Assembly (NCBI GenBank): GCA_000750105.3 | Contig: JPHH03000004.1 | Coordinates: forward strand, 1,054,001-1,118,000 | Direction: 5' to 3' | Length of the DNA: 64,000 nucleotides | Source of the DNA: Tolypocladium sp. Sup5 PDA-1 | Lineage: Eukaryota > Ascomycota > Sordariomycetes > Hypocreales > Ophiocordycipitaceae | In this document: positions 31,233-42,390 of the stretch, piece after piece | Position numbering within the stretch: position 1 is the first letter of the stretch | How the letters are laid out: each line of letters begins with the position of its first letter | Notes under the pieces: generated by a model | What the model was told of the DNA's origin: nothing | What the model saw: only the letters and a program-made list of their open reading frames with translations | Databases searched by the model: none | Made by a program: the position numbers and the translations under genes

Positions 31233-32273
31233 ATGGCGCCTCACATCGACCTCGGGCTCTTTGACCCCAGCGACCCTGCATCCGACAAGGAGGTGGCGGC
31301 TGCGCTCGAGGACCTCGTAAACGGCTCGCTGGAGCCCTTTGGCGCGGCCAAGACAATCGACGAGGTCATCAGGGCCGACGTCCAAGAGGCCTATGCTTCG
31401 TACACGTCGCAGCCGAATCCCACCCCGGAGCAGCTTGAGGATGGCTTCGTCCGCAAGCCCAACCCCGCTGGCTGGCAGCGCTTCTTGTGGCTGAGTCTGG
31501 GAGAGGTGGCCCTGCGAGTCCCGGTTGATCACCCGGGCCAAGACCGCGTCGTGGCCTTCTTGCAGGAGCTGGTGCGCCTGCCGCGCCACAAGGTGCCTGA
31601 AGTGATTGGAGACGACAAGAAAGTGCGGGAGAAGGAACTTTGGGTCAAGGATACGGCATACGATGGCTTCGAGCAGTGGATGTACGAGGTCAATGAAGGT
31701 AACGCCACCCCCCGCCTCTCACCTCCAACCACCGCATCTCCAGCTGGCTGACGATGCATAGGGCACTTTACCGCCGGGCAGACGCCTAGCAGCGACCCTG
31801 ATGCTGCTGTCAAGTACCTAAACTTCTCCGCCTTCATGGCCCGTCTCCTGGCCGCCGGCGTCATCGACACGTCGCGACTCAGCGCCCTACGCTCGCCGTC
31901 GCCCTTTGCTGTCGGCAAGCCGCTGATCTCGCCTGTACACCCCGACCCGGCCGACGCCGCCCGTCACTACGAACCGTGGATGTCAGCGGCCGCCCAGTGG
32001 ATCCTGCATGCGGGCGAAGCGCTCTTCGAGCTGTGCGAGAAGAAGGCGTTCCGAGAGCTTGGTCAAGTGTGGACTCGCACCCAGTGGGACAGTTGGAAGC
32101 TCAAGTTTGAGAGCGCGTCCAAGGTGGACAAACTCAGCGCACCGGCCCGCGAGCTGGCCTCCAAGGCTCTCGCACGGATGGCAGAGGTGGAAAAGCAGGG
32201 GGTCAAGGAGTCCGTGTTTCAAGCCTTGGGCTTCATGTCCATGGATTCTGGCGAGGACGACGACGACGAATAG
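31233..32273 (+). CDS. DUF3632 family protein (fungal, unknown function)
   Basis: Two exons, 31233-31698 and 31762-32273, give 325 residues. The layout matches fungal DUF3632 proteins: an N-terminal block (DLGLFDPSDPASDKEVAAALEDL), the HPGQDRVVAFLQEL segment near 105-118, VREKELWVKDTAYDGFEQW near 131-149, and a C-terminal helical half. There is no signal peptide or membrane segment, so it is probably cytosolic. No enzymatic motif was recognised. Its stop codon converges on the Rec114-like gene only 147 bp away. Confidence 0.8.
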
Positions 32274-32420
32274 CGGTGCTGCGACATGACGGTGGTGGAT
32301 TAGCTTCATAGTTCTTGGAAGAGCGGAAAATGCAAGGAGCTGATATCCTAGTCACGGTCATGGAGGATTGAACCCGAGAGCAACTCTCCTCTTGTTAATC
32401 CTGGTCTATTGGTGCGGCGG

Positions 32421-34134
32421 TTAATTTAGTCGCGGACATCCAGGTCCAACAAGTAACCCCTGCCCCCAATTGACTTCCATCAGTTGAGAGAGCCAAAAGT
32501 CTCGCCGTGAACTCTGCATCCGCTCCAGGTAAAACTGCGCGCACATTCCCTCATCGCACCCTCTTGAAACGTCTGATTCGTATTGTTCGAGGAGTGCGGA
32601 TGTAATATTGCCGACCTCGCGGAGCACGGCAGCATCCGCAACCAACACGGTAGGGTGACTTGGGTCCAGATTAATCGACTGTGGATATGAGAGGCATGTT
32701 TCTGGGGAGCCGTGTGACAGGCGTGTCGACTCGAGAATCCCAGGACTTGATTCTGAATCATCTCTGGATTTTGGAGACGTAGAGGCTGATATGTTTGTGT
32801 TAGTTTGCAATCTTGGCTGGTCCGTTGTCGTACGAGTCCTGCGTCGACGTTTCACGCAAGCTTCCTTTCGCTCATCTTCACCATCAGGCGACTTTGCCAA
32901 CTGTTGGTCGCCTCCGAGCTTCCGGGCGTGAGGGCTTGTGACGCGTTCTTTGGTAGCTTGTGACTCGTGCTGCTTGAAAGGGAGGTCACGTCGTTGCGGC
33001 ATGTGATCCCGATAGTTTGAAGAAGCACTAGATGACTGCTGTCTCGCCTGAGGGTCCGTCGGTGATATATCGCTTGCGGTGGCATCGCTGGAATGGCGAC
33101 GGCTGATCGACTCTGGTGGTTGCGTGGGATCAAAATCATTTCGATGTGATGGTAGTCCCGACGAAGATATGGATCGAGGAACCAGCTGGCGCCTTGCTGG
33201 CGGTCGTCCCTCATTCCGTTCGGCGGGATATGCACAACCACTGCTCTGCCCTGGAGTAAAAGAGTCGTCTGGAGAAATCGCGTTTCGAAGGGGCGAGCTC
33301 ACCCGGGGCCGATGTAGACCACTATTCTGCTTGTTAAGAAATACGTTGTAAGGATTGAGAAACTGTGCCGCTTCGTCTGCAGTCATGCGTTGTCGAGAGA
33401 CATCTGGTCCAATGAGTGGGGGAGGTGCGTATATATTTTGCTTCTGCGGCTCTCGGCGCATTGATTCCTCAGATAACGCCGTCTGGGATGAATCAGGGGG
33501 CATAAACGAAAAGTTCAGCAGAGAAGTAAACGACAAGTCATTGTGAGCCCCAGAGTCGAAGCTAGCGTCCAGCCCTGGAAGGGGAGTGATGGAGGAAAGA
33601 CGAGGGCCCAGATCAATGTTGGCCTGATGAGCAAGCAGATGGTCCTGTGGGAGACTTGACGCCCGCCTCGACGAGTTCGCAGGGGCATCGTCCTTGATGG
33701 CGAACCCAGACTTCTTGAGCGTGCATACTGCGAGACTAAAGTCTCTGCCATCTTCGAACCTGGCCTTGATCTCTTGACGCTGCGCGGGTACCTTGACGAC
33801 CAGCTGTCGGGAGCTTTTATCAACGGCGACGGCATCGGCTATCCCGCTGGGAGATTGTAAAAGATCAGAGAGTCTGATGGATAGCTATCCAACAAATCAG
33901 CCGATGGTTCCAATCGGCCACCGGAGAAAAGCCCATACCTACCATTCTCCGTGACCCGGAATCAACAAGGAGCACCAGGCTGTCGCATTCTGCATCCACT
34001 GAGCGTTGACCCTCCAGAGTCAACGTCAAAGCACTTGCAAAGTGGGTAGAATCGTACACCCGAGATTGCACGCCGTCTTGAACCTCCAGTCGCTTGAGTG
34101 GACAGCCGGAGACTGGCGTGGGCGGCCGTGACAT
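32421..34134 (-). CDS. Candidate Rec114-like meiotic recombination protein
   Basis: Two exons, 34134-33943 and 33884-32421 (58-nt intron), give 551 residues. Residues ~15-140 read as a PH-type fold: alternating strands (DSLVLLVDS, RQLVVKVP, EIKARFEDG) closed by a helix (DFSLAVCTLKKSGFAI). A long Ser/Pro/Arg-rich disordered middle follows. The C-terminal ~70 residues form a helical block (REVGNITSALLEQYESDV ... FWLSQLMEV). An N-terminal PH domain, disordered middle and short C-terminal helical domain is the Rec114 architecture, a partner of Mei4 in meiotic double-strand break formation. The assignment rests on architecture, not on a sequence match I can prove. The 5' end is uncertain: the frame is open upstream of the chosen ATG. 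Confidence 0.6.
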
Positions 34135-34679
34135 GGCCGGTGGCTCTGGATAGCGATGCCTGAAACGGATGATGGGTCTAGCACGAGAGTTGTTGAAACG
34201 CACGTTGTAAGTTTCGACGACAACGATTCATGCAATTACGGCTTGTCGCGAGTCGAGCTGTACCGTTGGCTCCGCGATGGAGCCGTGATGGAGCGAAGCC
34301 GATTGGCGGTGGTTCTGTCACGTGTAGATAAGATATGTCTGAGCTCCCTCCATTTTCGTCGCGATCGCGCCAACACGTCGCCTCGAGCCTCAATCCGGTA
34401 GGACGACGAATCTGTGACTTACACTCGCACCCCTTGGTCTGCTCAAGCTCCGAGGGCCTGCAGGTCTACCTTGCGGTGACAGGACTCCGCCTTTGGGTGC
34501 TGAATTGTCGACTGGACTTGGCGCCGCTCGACGCGACCGGATCGCCCGCCAACCTGCGACGCGCAAACAGTTCTCGAGACCGCGAAGCGACATCTATTCA
34601 GCGCCAACGGTGTAGTTGCGCATATCGCTTTGCAGGGCCCTTTGTCATACAACGGAGCGGGTGTCGCAATTGGCTCAAC
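34135..34679. promoter_or_regulatory. Divergent promoter between the Rec114-like gene and RSC9
   Basis: 545 bp between the chosen start codons. The RSC9 frame is open through most of it, but the residues do not resemble the family, so it is read as leader. A CACGTG-overlapping TCACGTGTAGA lies near 34318-34328. Confidence 0.5.
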
Positions 34680-37624
34680 ATGACGTCTACACCACAGGAG
34701 GTGCAGATGCACGCCATCGATCGCACGCCCGAGTATGAAGAGTTCATGAGCCGGCTGCGAGAATACCATACGAAGCGAGGTACAACGCTGGACCCCGAGC
34801 CAAAGGTTGGCATGATTCACCTCGACCTGTTCAAGGTGTTCAATCACATTGTCGCTAGCGGTGGCTACGACAAGGTGTCGGAGGAGAAGTTGGCATGGCG
34901 ACGCATGGCTGCCGAACTGGGGCTCTTCTCTAACAACGAGGCTTCGACCGCGTTTTCGCTCAAGGAGAAATTCTACAAGAATCTGGCTGCCTTTGAAATC
35001 AGCACGGTTCATGGCAAGGAACCCCCGCCAAAGGAGATCCTCGAAGACGTCACGGCAAAGGGCGCGAGCCTGTTGACCCGGACACGCGAGAACTTTCGGG
35101 GCAAACGAGAAAGCAACGTCAACGCGACAGATTCTGCGGCATCCGGTGACGACGGCACCCCTACGCGCGAACGCCCTACTGTCGACAGCACAACTTCCAG
35201 CGCACGAGCATCTCGAGGGCTGCGCGAGGCTCCTCCGCAAAGAGTCATCTTCCAACCAGACACCGGGCCGAGTCGAGCGACAAGGCACGCCTCGAGCCAA
35301 CAGGCCACCCACGCCGCGTCGCCGGCCGCAAATCAATCTCAGGCTTCCGCACACCACCCGAATATGCAGTCGATGCCCCACGGAACCCACCAAGGGGCGC
35401 GAGGGCCGTCCATCATCCATCACCCGCCCAATGGCGAGAACACTTCTCAGATGGTGTTGTCATACCAGCCAAAGCACCTGAAGCCCCTGCAGCTTCGTGC
35501 CGTTGCAACACCCAGCAGCGCTCCAAACGAGTTCCAAAGGAGCCGGTTGCCGCATCGTCCTGCCCCCATGGACCCCGCCAACCGACAGCCGATGCTGCCA
35601 GGCAGTGAGTAGAGTCGAAAACCGGCCGCGTTTCTAGATGCTAACCTCCGGCCTAGCTGGCTTTGATGGGCCGAATATTTATACACGTTGCTTGAACGCT
35701 CTGCGATCTGGCGTCCCTGCGGAACAGGCCTTTGCACTGAATCACCTGGTCAAGATTTCCTTTGAACGGGGTGATAAATACAGGTTTGATGCCTTCCCCG
35801 GGCTTGCTGAGGGTTTGGTAGAGAAGGCGCTTGAGATTGGCAGCCTACTCTACCACGTTGCGTGGACCGTCTCGTGGGACGCCTTCGTCGACTCCAACGA
35901 AATCGGCTGTTTGGATGGCAACAATGGAACGCGCGACATCTTGGAACGGATCGAGAACCTAGTCGAGAGAGACGTCCCAGAAGCGCTGCAGACCGAGGCA
36001 TACGCGGACAGGCTCGTTCTGATTATGGAGGCTGTGCTGACCATCCGCAACATGGTCACGCTTCCCGAAAATGCCCACAACATGTCCGACTTTTACCCCT
36101 TGAAGGACCTGGTTTGCATCATTATGCATCTCCCGGCCAAGGACTCGCTTACCGAGCTGAAGCAAATGGCTCTCGACATTGCAGAGCAGCTGACGCCGTT
36201 CATGGTCCTGGCGGCCGATGATCCTCTCTACAGGACCCTTCTTTCCCAGCTTGCGTCGGACGACCGGGGAACGATTTTGACGGCGCTGCGAGCTCTTGCC
36301 CGCATCTCTGTCAACTTGGAAGCCACTAACAAGCTCCCTGACGTGACGGGCGAGGCCCTCAAGCGAATCGGAAACTGGCTGCTGCTGAACGACGACGAGT
36401 TGATTGACGCCTGTCTGGATCTCCTCTACCAGTACACTGCCGTGGTGCCCAATGTGGACAATCTCATCCGATCTACGGTGCCGGAGAACCTGGTCGACCA
36501 CCTCGTTCGCCTCTTGTCTCACGGAGCGCGCAAGGCCCAGAGGGAATTCATCTTGGTTCCGGAACAGAAGCTGCCATCGCGGGACGAGATCGCGCCGGTG
36601 CCCGAGGACCTTCTCCAGGAAATGGTCAAGTTGGACGAGCCGGACCGAGTCCACCGATGGGTCAAATGTTTCTTCGAGGAAGACAATGACTCTTTCGTCA
36701 CGCAACTCGCGGCTTGGCAGGCATACCAGTCGGCCTTTGTCGGGCCCCTGAAAGCCATCGGAAAGCCCATGATTACGCCTGCAGATTTCATCCGCAGCAG
36801 CACATCTGTCTACAAGAACTCCAACGCCCAGGTCCTTCGAGAGCCCGGCGAGCCCCAGCAGAAGTTCATCATCCATGGAATTCGTGCCAGGCCTCGCCCG
36901 CTCAGCTTTGATGGCATAGAGTACGGCAGATGCCTGTGGGCAACGAATCCCGACAAGAAGAACGAGAAGTGCGGGCAGCTCTATTTGAAGTCTGAGCAGA
37001 TGTGGAACCACATAATGACGGGCCACCTGGGCGAAGGCCGCAATGAGGATGGCCAGTTCGCAAACGTCGAAAAGGAGTTCAAGTGCACGTGGGGAGAGTG
37101 CAACAAGTACGAGCAGCCGACGAAGATACACTTGGAGCACTTTGCGCGACACATCAACACGCACGTCCTGGCCCTGCTGCCGGGCCCCGAAGCGCAGGCT
37201 AAGCGCCCGAACAAGTCGTGGGTGGTCCCGGCCAAGACGATGGCGGTGACGTACGAGGAGACGATGACGATGCGCGACGAGCGGAACCCGAACGCGCCTC
37301 TCCAGGCGGCAGGCATTCCGCTGAGCGCGGTGCTGGTGCTACGGAACATTGCACGCAACGTGATCAAGACGGAAGCCGAGGAGGAGTTTGTCAAGCGGCA
37401 GCAGAAGGGGGGCACAGAGCGCGGCGGATGGAACGAGAAGCTGTTCCGGCCGGCTATGCCGCGTCTGTTTGAGATTCTGGCGGAGAATAGGGCCTTGGTG
37501 GGTGATTCTGTTTGAAGAGATGCCACATTGGGCCACAGCTAACAACGTCTTACAGAGCCCCTACATCGCGTCACTGTTGGACCTGATCCGCACCGAGGTC
37601 GAAGTCGAGGAGGATGAGGATTGA
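34680..37624 (+). CDS. RSC9: RSC chromatin-remodelling complex subunit Rsc9 (ARID domain)
   Basis: Three exons, 34680-35604, 35657-37497 and 37556-37624, give 944 residues. The ARID DNA-binding domain spans about residues 12-100 (RTPEYEEFMSRLREYHTKRGT ... KLAWRRMAAELG). A disordered Ser/Pro region covers ~140-305. The rest is a long helical-repeat region (from GFDGPNIYTRCLNALRSG) followed by two zinc-finger-like modules (Cys/His pairs around CGQLYLKSEQMWNHIMTGH and CTWGECNKY ... HFARHINTH). This order is typical of filamentous-fungal Rsc9, a subunit of the nuclear RSC complex. The last intron leaves a 69-nt terminal exon ending in an acidic tail. Confidence 0.92.
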
Positions 37625-38492
37625 GCGGCGTAGTGGGCCGAGTTGGCGCCGTCAGTTCTGGTGGATCCTCCTCGGGTCAAGGCGCCGGGCTTGCTAACGA
37701 ATCGCCCGTGGATTGAGGCGTGTTGAGATGGGATGGGAAAGAGGTATTACGAGAGAGGGACGAGGAGTTTGGGATTCTTTCATTGGCGGATTAGGGTGTA
37801 CCATACATAGGACGTCGAGATTGCGTGATAATGCCCCCCGCGGCGGCGTTTTGGGGTCTACAGCGACTACTGGAGGCGACGAGCCGAGCGCTCAAATAGA
37901 ATTGGAAGCGAGCATCTGATGGACAAAAGGGTGTTGCGCTTCTATTGGAAAGCCAACAGCTCATTGCACGTCACAAAACTCCAGACGGAAGCTCGAGCCG
38001 GTCATGTAATGTGTTTCGACGGATCCCGACGGAGGATGCAGCACCCGGGGTCCCATGTCACAGACTCGCAGCAGTATCGGCCCGCGATAAGTGAAACCAG
38101 CACCACCAGCACCACCAGCATCGCCAGTACTCGTACATGGCCGTCGCAAACCCGTCACAGAACCAAATGACATGGCCTCCCCTCAGCTCAACCCCCCCAC
38201 GCGTGTCACGGTGGAGAGCTGCAGCTTCCGCCGGCCTTCTGGAAGACGGGGGTGCAGCCAAGCGGTGTGGCGGCGTCCGGCTGCTGCAGCTAACGCAAAG
38301 GATCTCCCATCTTGGTGGGCGGCGGTGGGGGGAGCGAGGTGGAGGCGGGAGACTGGGGCTTCGAAATGCGTCTGCCTGGAGGAGGATGGAGCTGTTGGGC
38401 GAGGAAGAGGGTTTTTTCCCCTTCGTCTGAGAGTGTGTTGTTGCTTGGGCCAACAGCTTGGAGGATGAGATCGTGTGGGTGACGGGGTGAAC

Positions 38493-38510
38493 GGATGGAT
38501 GGATGGATGG
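38493..38510. repeat. GGAT tetranucleotide microsatellite
   Basis: About four and a half GGAT units in a row in intergenic DNA. Confidence 0.85.
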
Positions 38511-39299
38511 GCCTCGCAGGGAGTCTGGCGAGGCAAAGATGGGCATGGCGCGTGACGCGAAAGACTTTGACGTCGCGACGGCCAACGGTGGCATGCAGTA
38601 GTATTGCTGTCGGCAGAGACGCAGCTCGCAGTAGCCGGGCATCACCATGATGGCCACAGCTGCGCTCGATGCCTCGCATTCTGTATTCGTAGACGCTTCC
38701 TGGCATCTCATCACGCCCGATAGCGGAGACGCCGCCATAATCAATCAACCCCGTTCACACATTCACACACGCAAAGGACACACCGCAACTCCGTCCCAGC
38801 CATTGGTATTCGCATGTACTCCGTATGCATGGCCGTATTGCACGCGCAGAGCTGGAACCGTTTCGCGTGGAAACCGAGCCGCGCAAGCGCCGAGCTTTCC
38901 CGACGGCAGGGGTTCCGTGATCCGCGAGGCCAGAGGTGGTTGTTGTCACAGGTGGCGCTATTCTGGGCCGGCGACGCTATATGTAAGGTTTCTGGGGACA
39001 GCTTGGCCCTGCAATTGGCATGGGAAACGGCAGACGGGGAACCCCTTTTCGAGATTGGCATCACGACGCACGGCATGATCTGGGTGACGGATGCAGGCAC
39101 GCAGGCATGCATGGTGACTCTGATGCTCGCAGCGTAGCACGCACAACGATGAGGAGCAACGTCTATCCTGCACAGCACAATGCCGAGGGCCCAATGAACT
39201 CGCAACAGAAGCAGCAAATACCCGTACTACCTCCCTTGGATGAGCATCCAGCAACGTGGACTCTTCATTCGCCATCATCAGAAGCCCATCATCAGTAAG

Positions 39300-39310
39300 C
39301 CCCCCCCCCC
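39300..39310. repeat. C11 homopolymer tract
   Basis: Eleven consecutive C, then a G and five more C; a matching G11 tract lies 224 bp downstream (39534-39544). Confidence 0.85.
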
Positions 39311-39533
39311 GCCCCCATGCGAGACAAGGCCCCGTATGTACTCGTACGAAACCAGAGCCCGAGGGAGGGAAAACTCAGCTGGCCACATGACCGGATTGCG
39401 AGATTGCCCTCTGCAGTGGTCGGTGAAGCCTTTGCATCAGAGCTCGGACGCCAGCTCCCCACGTTCCCGTCCTTCCGGGGGCGCTACTCATCAAGGTGTG
39501 TGCATCGCCCCCATGTCTTGTACAGTAGTTACA

Positions 39534-39544
39534 GGGGGGGGGGG
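39534..39544. repeat. G11 homopolymer tract
   Basis: Eleven consecutive G, complementary to the C11 tract at 39300-39310. Confidence 0.85.
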
Positions 39545-40326
39545 ATGAAAAACGTGGCCCGTGTTCCGGCCGCAATGGTCCGTGGCATTTCCCAGATATT
39601 TTCTCCTTCTCCTTACCCCCCTTGCCCCCCTGCACCGTTTATGTCTGTTGGACGCGGATGTTGGCCCCGGCGCTCCGCAGGTCGAGACTCGTCGGTCCCC
39701 GGAGTCTTGGCTGGTGGCGTGTGGAGAGAGCTGCGACGGAATCTGGCTGCCTGGCGATGGCGGGCCACTCGCTGCCATTGAGCTCACCGAGGAGGAGGGT
39801 CGGGTTAACGACAGAATACCGTCCTCCCTCCTTGGGGATTTTCCCAGCGAGGTAATTGACGACGAGGGCGTGAGCTATTGTTTCTGTTGGAGGCGTGCCA
39901 CAACAAACGGCACAGTAGGGCTGCCGCAGCTCCGGGCGCGTGCCGAGGTCGCATCGCGGCGTCACGGTTATCAAAACGGAGCGGCGGTTTTACGTTGCAC
40001 AGAGTACCTACTGTACCGTTTTGCAAATCGCTGCTATTAACTCGAACTTGTACTCGTACAGAGTAGGCATAAGCGACCGTCGCGATAGTCTAGCGCCAGC
40101 TTTTACATGTAGGCATCATTGACAAGGTTCACTTATACGCCAAACTCTCTGTGAATGGCTCTGGGCCGAGCCTCCCGCACTCGCCAAACCTTGCGACGAT
40201 GCTGAAGTTTTCCCACAGACGAGTAGCCCGTGGTTTTACGTAGAATCTACCAAGTGCCCGTACGTCGTTCATTATCGCATCGTGATCGTCAACGTCGACC
40301 GTCAACCCGGCGCAAATGATATCAAG

Positions 40327-41394
40327 ATGGGCATCAAGACCCGGCTGCTCATCGTCTCAGACACCCACGGCCAGAAGTTCACGACCACCGCGTTCCCCTC
40401 GCAAAAGGTCGACGTGGCCATCCACTGCGGCGACCTGACGCAGCACTCGACGCTCAAGGAGCTGCGGCGCGCCATCTCCCAGCTCAAGCGCATCGACGCG
40501 CCGCTCAAGCTCGTCATCGCCGGCGACCGCGACTTCTCGCTCGACATACCCGCGTTCCTCAACAGGCTCTCCGCGGCGTCGCGCCTCGGCGGCGAGCTGC
40601 TCGACAGCAGCGCCATACGGCGCCAGTTCGGCGACTACGGCGACGCGCGCAGGCTGCTCAAGAGCGCGGAGAAGCACGGCATCAAGTTCCTCGACGAGGG
40701 CAACCACCGCTTCTACCTGGCCAACGGGTCGCGCCTCAAGGTCTACGCCAGCCCGTACACGCCGGCGTCGTCGTCGCCAGCGGACGGCCACTGGGGCTTC
40801 CAGTACCACGACGCGCACGACTTCGCCATCGAGCCGCGGACCAACGTCGTCCTCACGCATGGCCCCCCGCGCGGCATCATGGACCTGACGGGCCTGCCCG
40901 ACCGGCGGCGCGTCGGCTGCCCGCACCTCTTCGCGGCCGTCGCGCGCGCGCAGCCCCGGGTTCACTGCTTCGGCCACGTCGCCAGCGGCTGGGGCGCGCG
41001 CGTCGCCCGCTGGCGGCCGCAGACATCACCCGACGAGGCGGAGGAGTCGCCGTGCGCGTCCAGCGCCATCGACTGGCGGCGCTCCGTGGTGGTCGAGAGC
41101 GCGGTGACGATGGAGACGACGAGCGACCGGAGCGTCGTCCGCTCGGAGGCGGCGCAGCGGGCGCGGGCGGAGCGGCAGAGGCGGTACGACGAGGACGGGT
41201 GCTGCAGCACGAGCCACTGCAAGGACGATGAGTGGCCGGTGGGCAGAGGGAGCACGCTGTTTGTCAACGCATCGCTGCAGACGAGGGAGGGCAAGCTGGG
41301 CCAGCTGCCGTGGGTGGTGGACCTGGAGCTGCCGCCGAGCACCAGCACCGTCAGGGCCGGCGGCGTGAGGGATACAGCGAGCACGTACGAGTAG
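40327..41394 (+). CDS. Calcineurin-like phosphoesterase (MPPED-type) with altered active-site motifs
   Basis: Intronless gene of 355 residues. The metallophosphoesterase fold is clear: VSDTHG (Asp12, His14), HCGDLTQHS (Asp36), THGPPRGIMD (His178) and HCFGHV (His217), in the order and spacing of the MPPED1/2-like family, which hydrolyses phosphodiesters with two metals. Three key positions differ. The usual GNHD motif reads GDRD (residues 66-69), so the metal-binding Asn and the catalytic His are Asp and Arg. The second His of GHxH is Ala219. Reduced or lost catalysis is therefore likely. The C-terminal ~130 residues are a charged extension. The ATG at 40327 is the first in frame. It ends in a TACGAGTA direct repeat that overlaps the stop codon. 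Confidence 0.88.
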   Translation: MGIKTRLLIVSDTHGQKFTTTAFPSQKVDVAIHCGDLTQHSTLKELRRAISQLKRIDAPLKLVIAGDRDFSLDIPAFLNRLSAASRLGGELLDSSAIRRQFGDYGDARRLLKSAEKHGIKFLDEGNHRFYLANGSRLKVYASPYTPASSSPADGHWGFQYHDAHDFAIEPRTNVVLTHGPPRGIMDLTGLPDRRRVGCPHLFAAVARAQPRVHCFGHVASGWGARVARWRPQTSPDEAEESPCASSAIDWRRSVVVESAVTMETTSDRSVVRSEAAQRARAERQRRYDEDGCCSTSHCKDDEWPVGRGSTLFVNASLQTREGKLGQLPWVVDLELPPSTSTVRAGGVRDTASTYE

Positions 41395-42081
41395 TACGAG
41401 TAATGTCGAACGCGGTTGGTTGATGGATTGATGACGATCTGATTGATTGCATGCAGGTGAGACACTGTCGGTCGACGACGACGCCCGAGGACGCTCATGT
41501 GACGTGCCCTAAAACGGTGCCTGGCGGGGTCTCGTCGTCTCCACATCCCACCGTCCGCCCACGGCCCGGGAACCGTTTCTGAGGCTTGTTAGCGAGCACG
41601 ACGCGCGCTATTCCGCCTGCGGCAGCGCCACATCTCATTGTCCCAGCGGCCAGGAACCAGCGCCTGCCAGGCCCCCCCCTCCCCTGCCGGTGTTCCATCC
41701 GCCAAACGCCCCCTGCAAGCGCTGGATCCAATCCTTGCTCGCCCCAGCAGAGCCGCGCTGCGGGTGATGAAGCTTCATCTCACTGCGGCCGTGATCCCAG
41801 CCGCAGCTCGCAACCGCCCTTGTCCATGTCCCGGGGCCGCTGCCCTGCGTCCCCTATTCTCCCAGCGCCTGATGGATGGATGCCCTGCGATATCGGTGTG
41901 TCTCACGGCATGTAATATCGAGATGGCCTTGGCCTTGCTTACGAGGACGCCAGACCGTTTCTTCCACTCCATCCCCATGGCCTCCCTCTCCGTTCACCGT
42001 TCACGGCTGAAGGTTCGCATTGCGCGTCGGTCATCTGACCCTCTGACCGTAAAAATAGAGCTCGCTGCGGCCCACCGCCCG
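41395..42081. other. Intergenic region upstream of the arabinitol-dehydrogenase-like gene
   Basis: About 690 bp with no gene recognised, ending at a strong TATA box. Confidence 0.5.
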
Positions 42082-42090
42082 TATATAAAA
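42082..42090 (+). promoter_or_regulatory. Strong TATA box (TATATAAAA)
   Basis: TATATAAAA is followed within ~30 nt by a long CT-rich tract (CTCTCCTCCTCTCTC), a typical transcription-start context of highly expressed fungal genes. The next recognised start codon on this strand is at 43361. Confidence 0.6.
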
Positions 42091-42208
42091 TCCAACCCGT
42101 GCTGCCCGTCGTGCTCACTCTCCTCCTCTCTCTTCGTATCTCGTCGTAACTTTTGTGCCTGTGCCTGTGCCTGAGACACCCTCGCATTCCAGCGCAACTC
42201 CGGAACAG

Positions 42209-42390
42209 GTATGCGCCCCCTTTGCCCCGTCACACTTTACCCCAGCCAGAAGAAGCCCCTTCCATCGTGAGCTCCATTGTTCGCAATGCGTCCTTTCGGC
42301 GCTGGCTTAATACTGGAGATGCGGGTTCAAGACACACGGACGAACAGCTCTGGTGGATGCGGCTGGCTAACAAGCTGGGGCTGTTTGCAG
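42209..42390 (+). other. Candidate 5' untranslated-region intron
   Basis: A donor (CAG/GTATGC at 42209), a branch site (GCTAAC, 42366-42371) and an acceptor (TTTGCAG ending at 42390) define a possible 182-nt intron in the leader of the 43361 gene. No coding exon is linked to it. Confidence 0.4.

Larger units (their letters stand above)
37625..40326. other. Long gene-less region between RSC9 and the phosphoesterase gene
   Basis: 2.7 kb without a recognisable protein or RNA gene. It holds a (GGAT)n tract (38493-38510), a C11 tract (39300-39310), a G11 tract (39534-39544), TACTCCGTA at 38817-38825, and TACTCGTA at 38128, 39339 and 40051. Several reading frames of 90-150 codons exist, but none resembles a family and they overlap in opposing frames. 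Confidence 0.6.

Noticed and set aside
32360..32400. tRNA-like B box (GGTTCAATCC) on the minus strand
   Set aside because: The flanking bases do not form a T stem and no A box precedes it.
35959..37164. 401-codon minus-strand frame opposite RSC9
   Set aside because: Overlaps the conserved Rsc9 helical region on the other strand and shows no family features.
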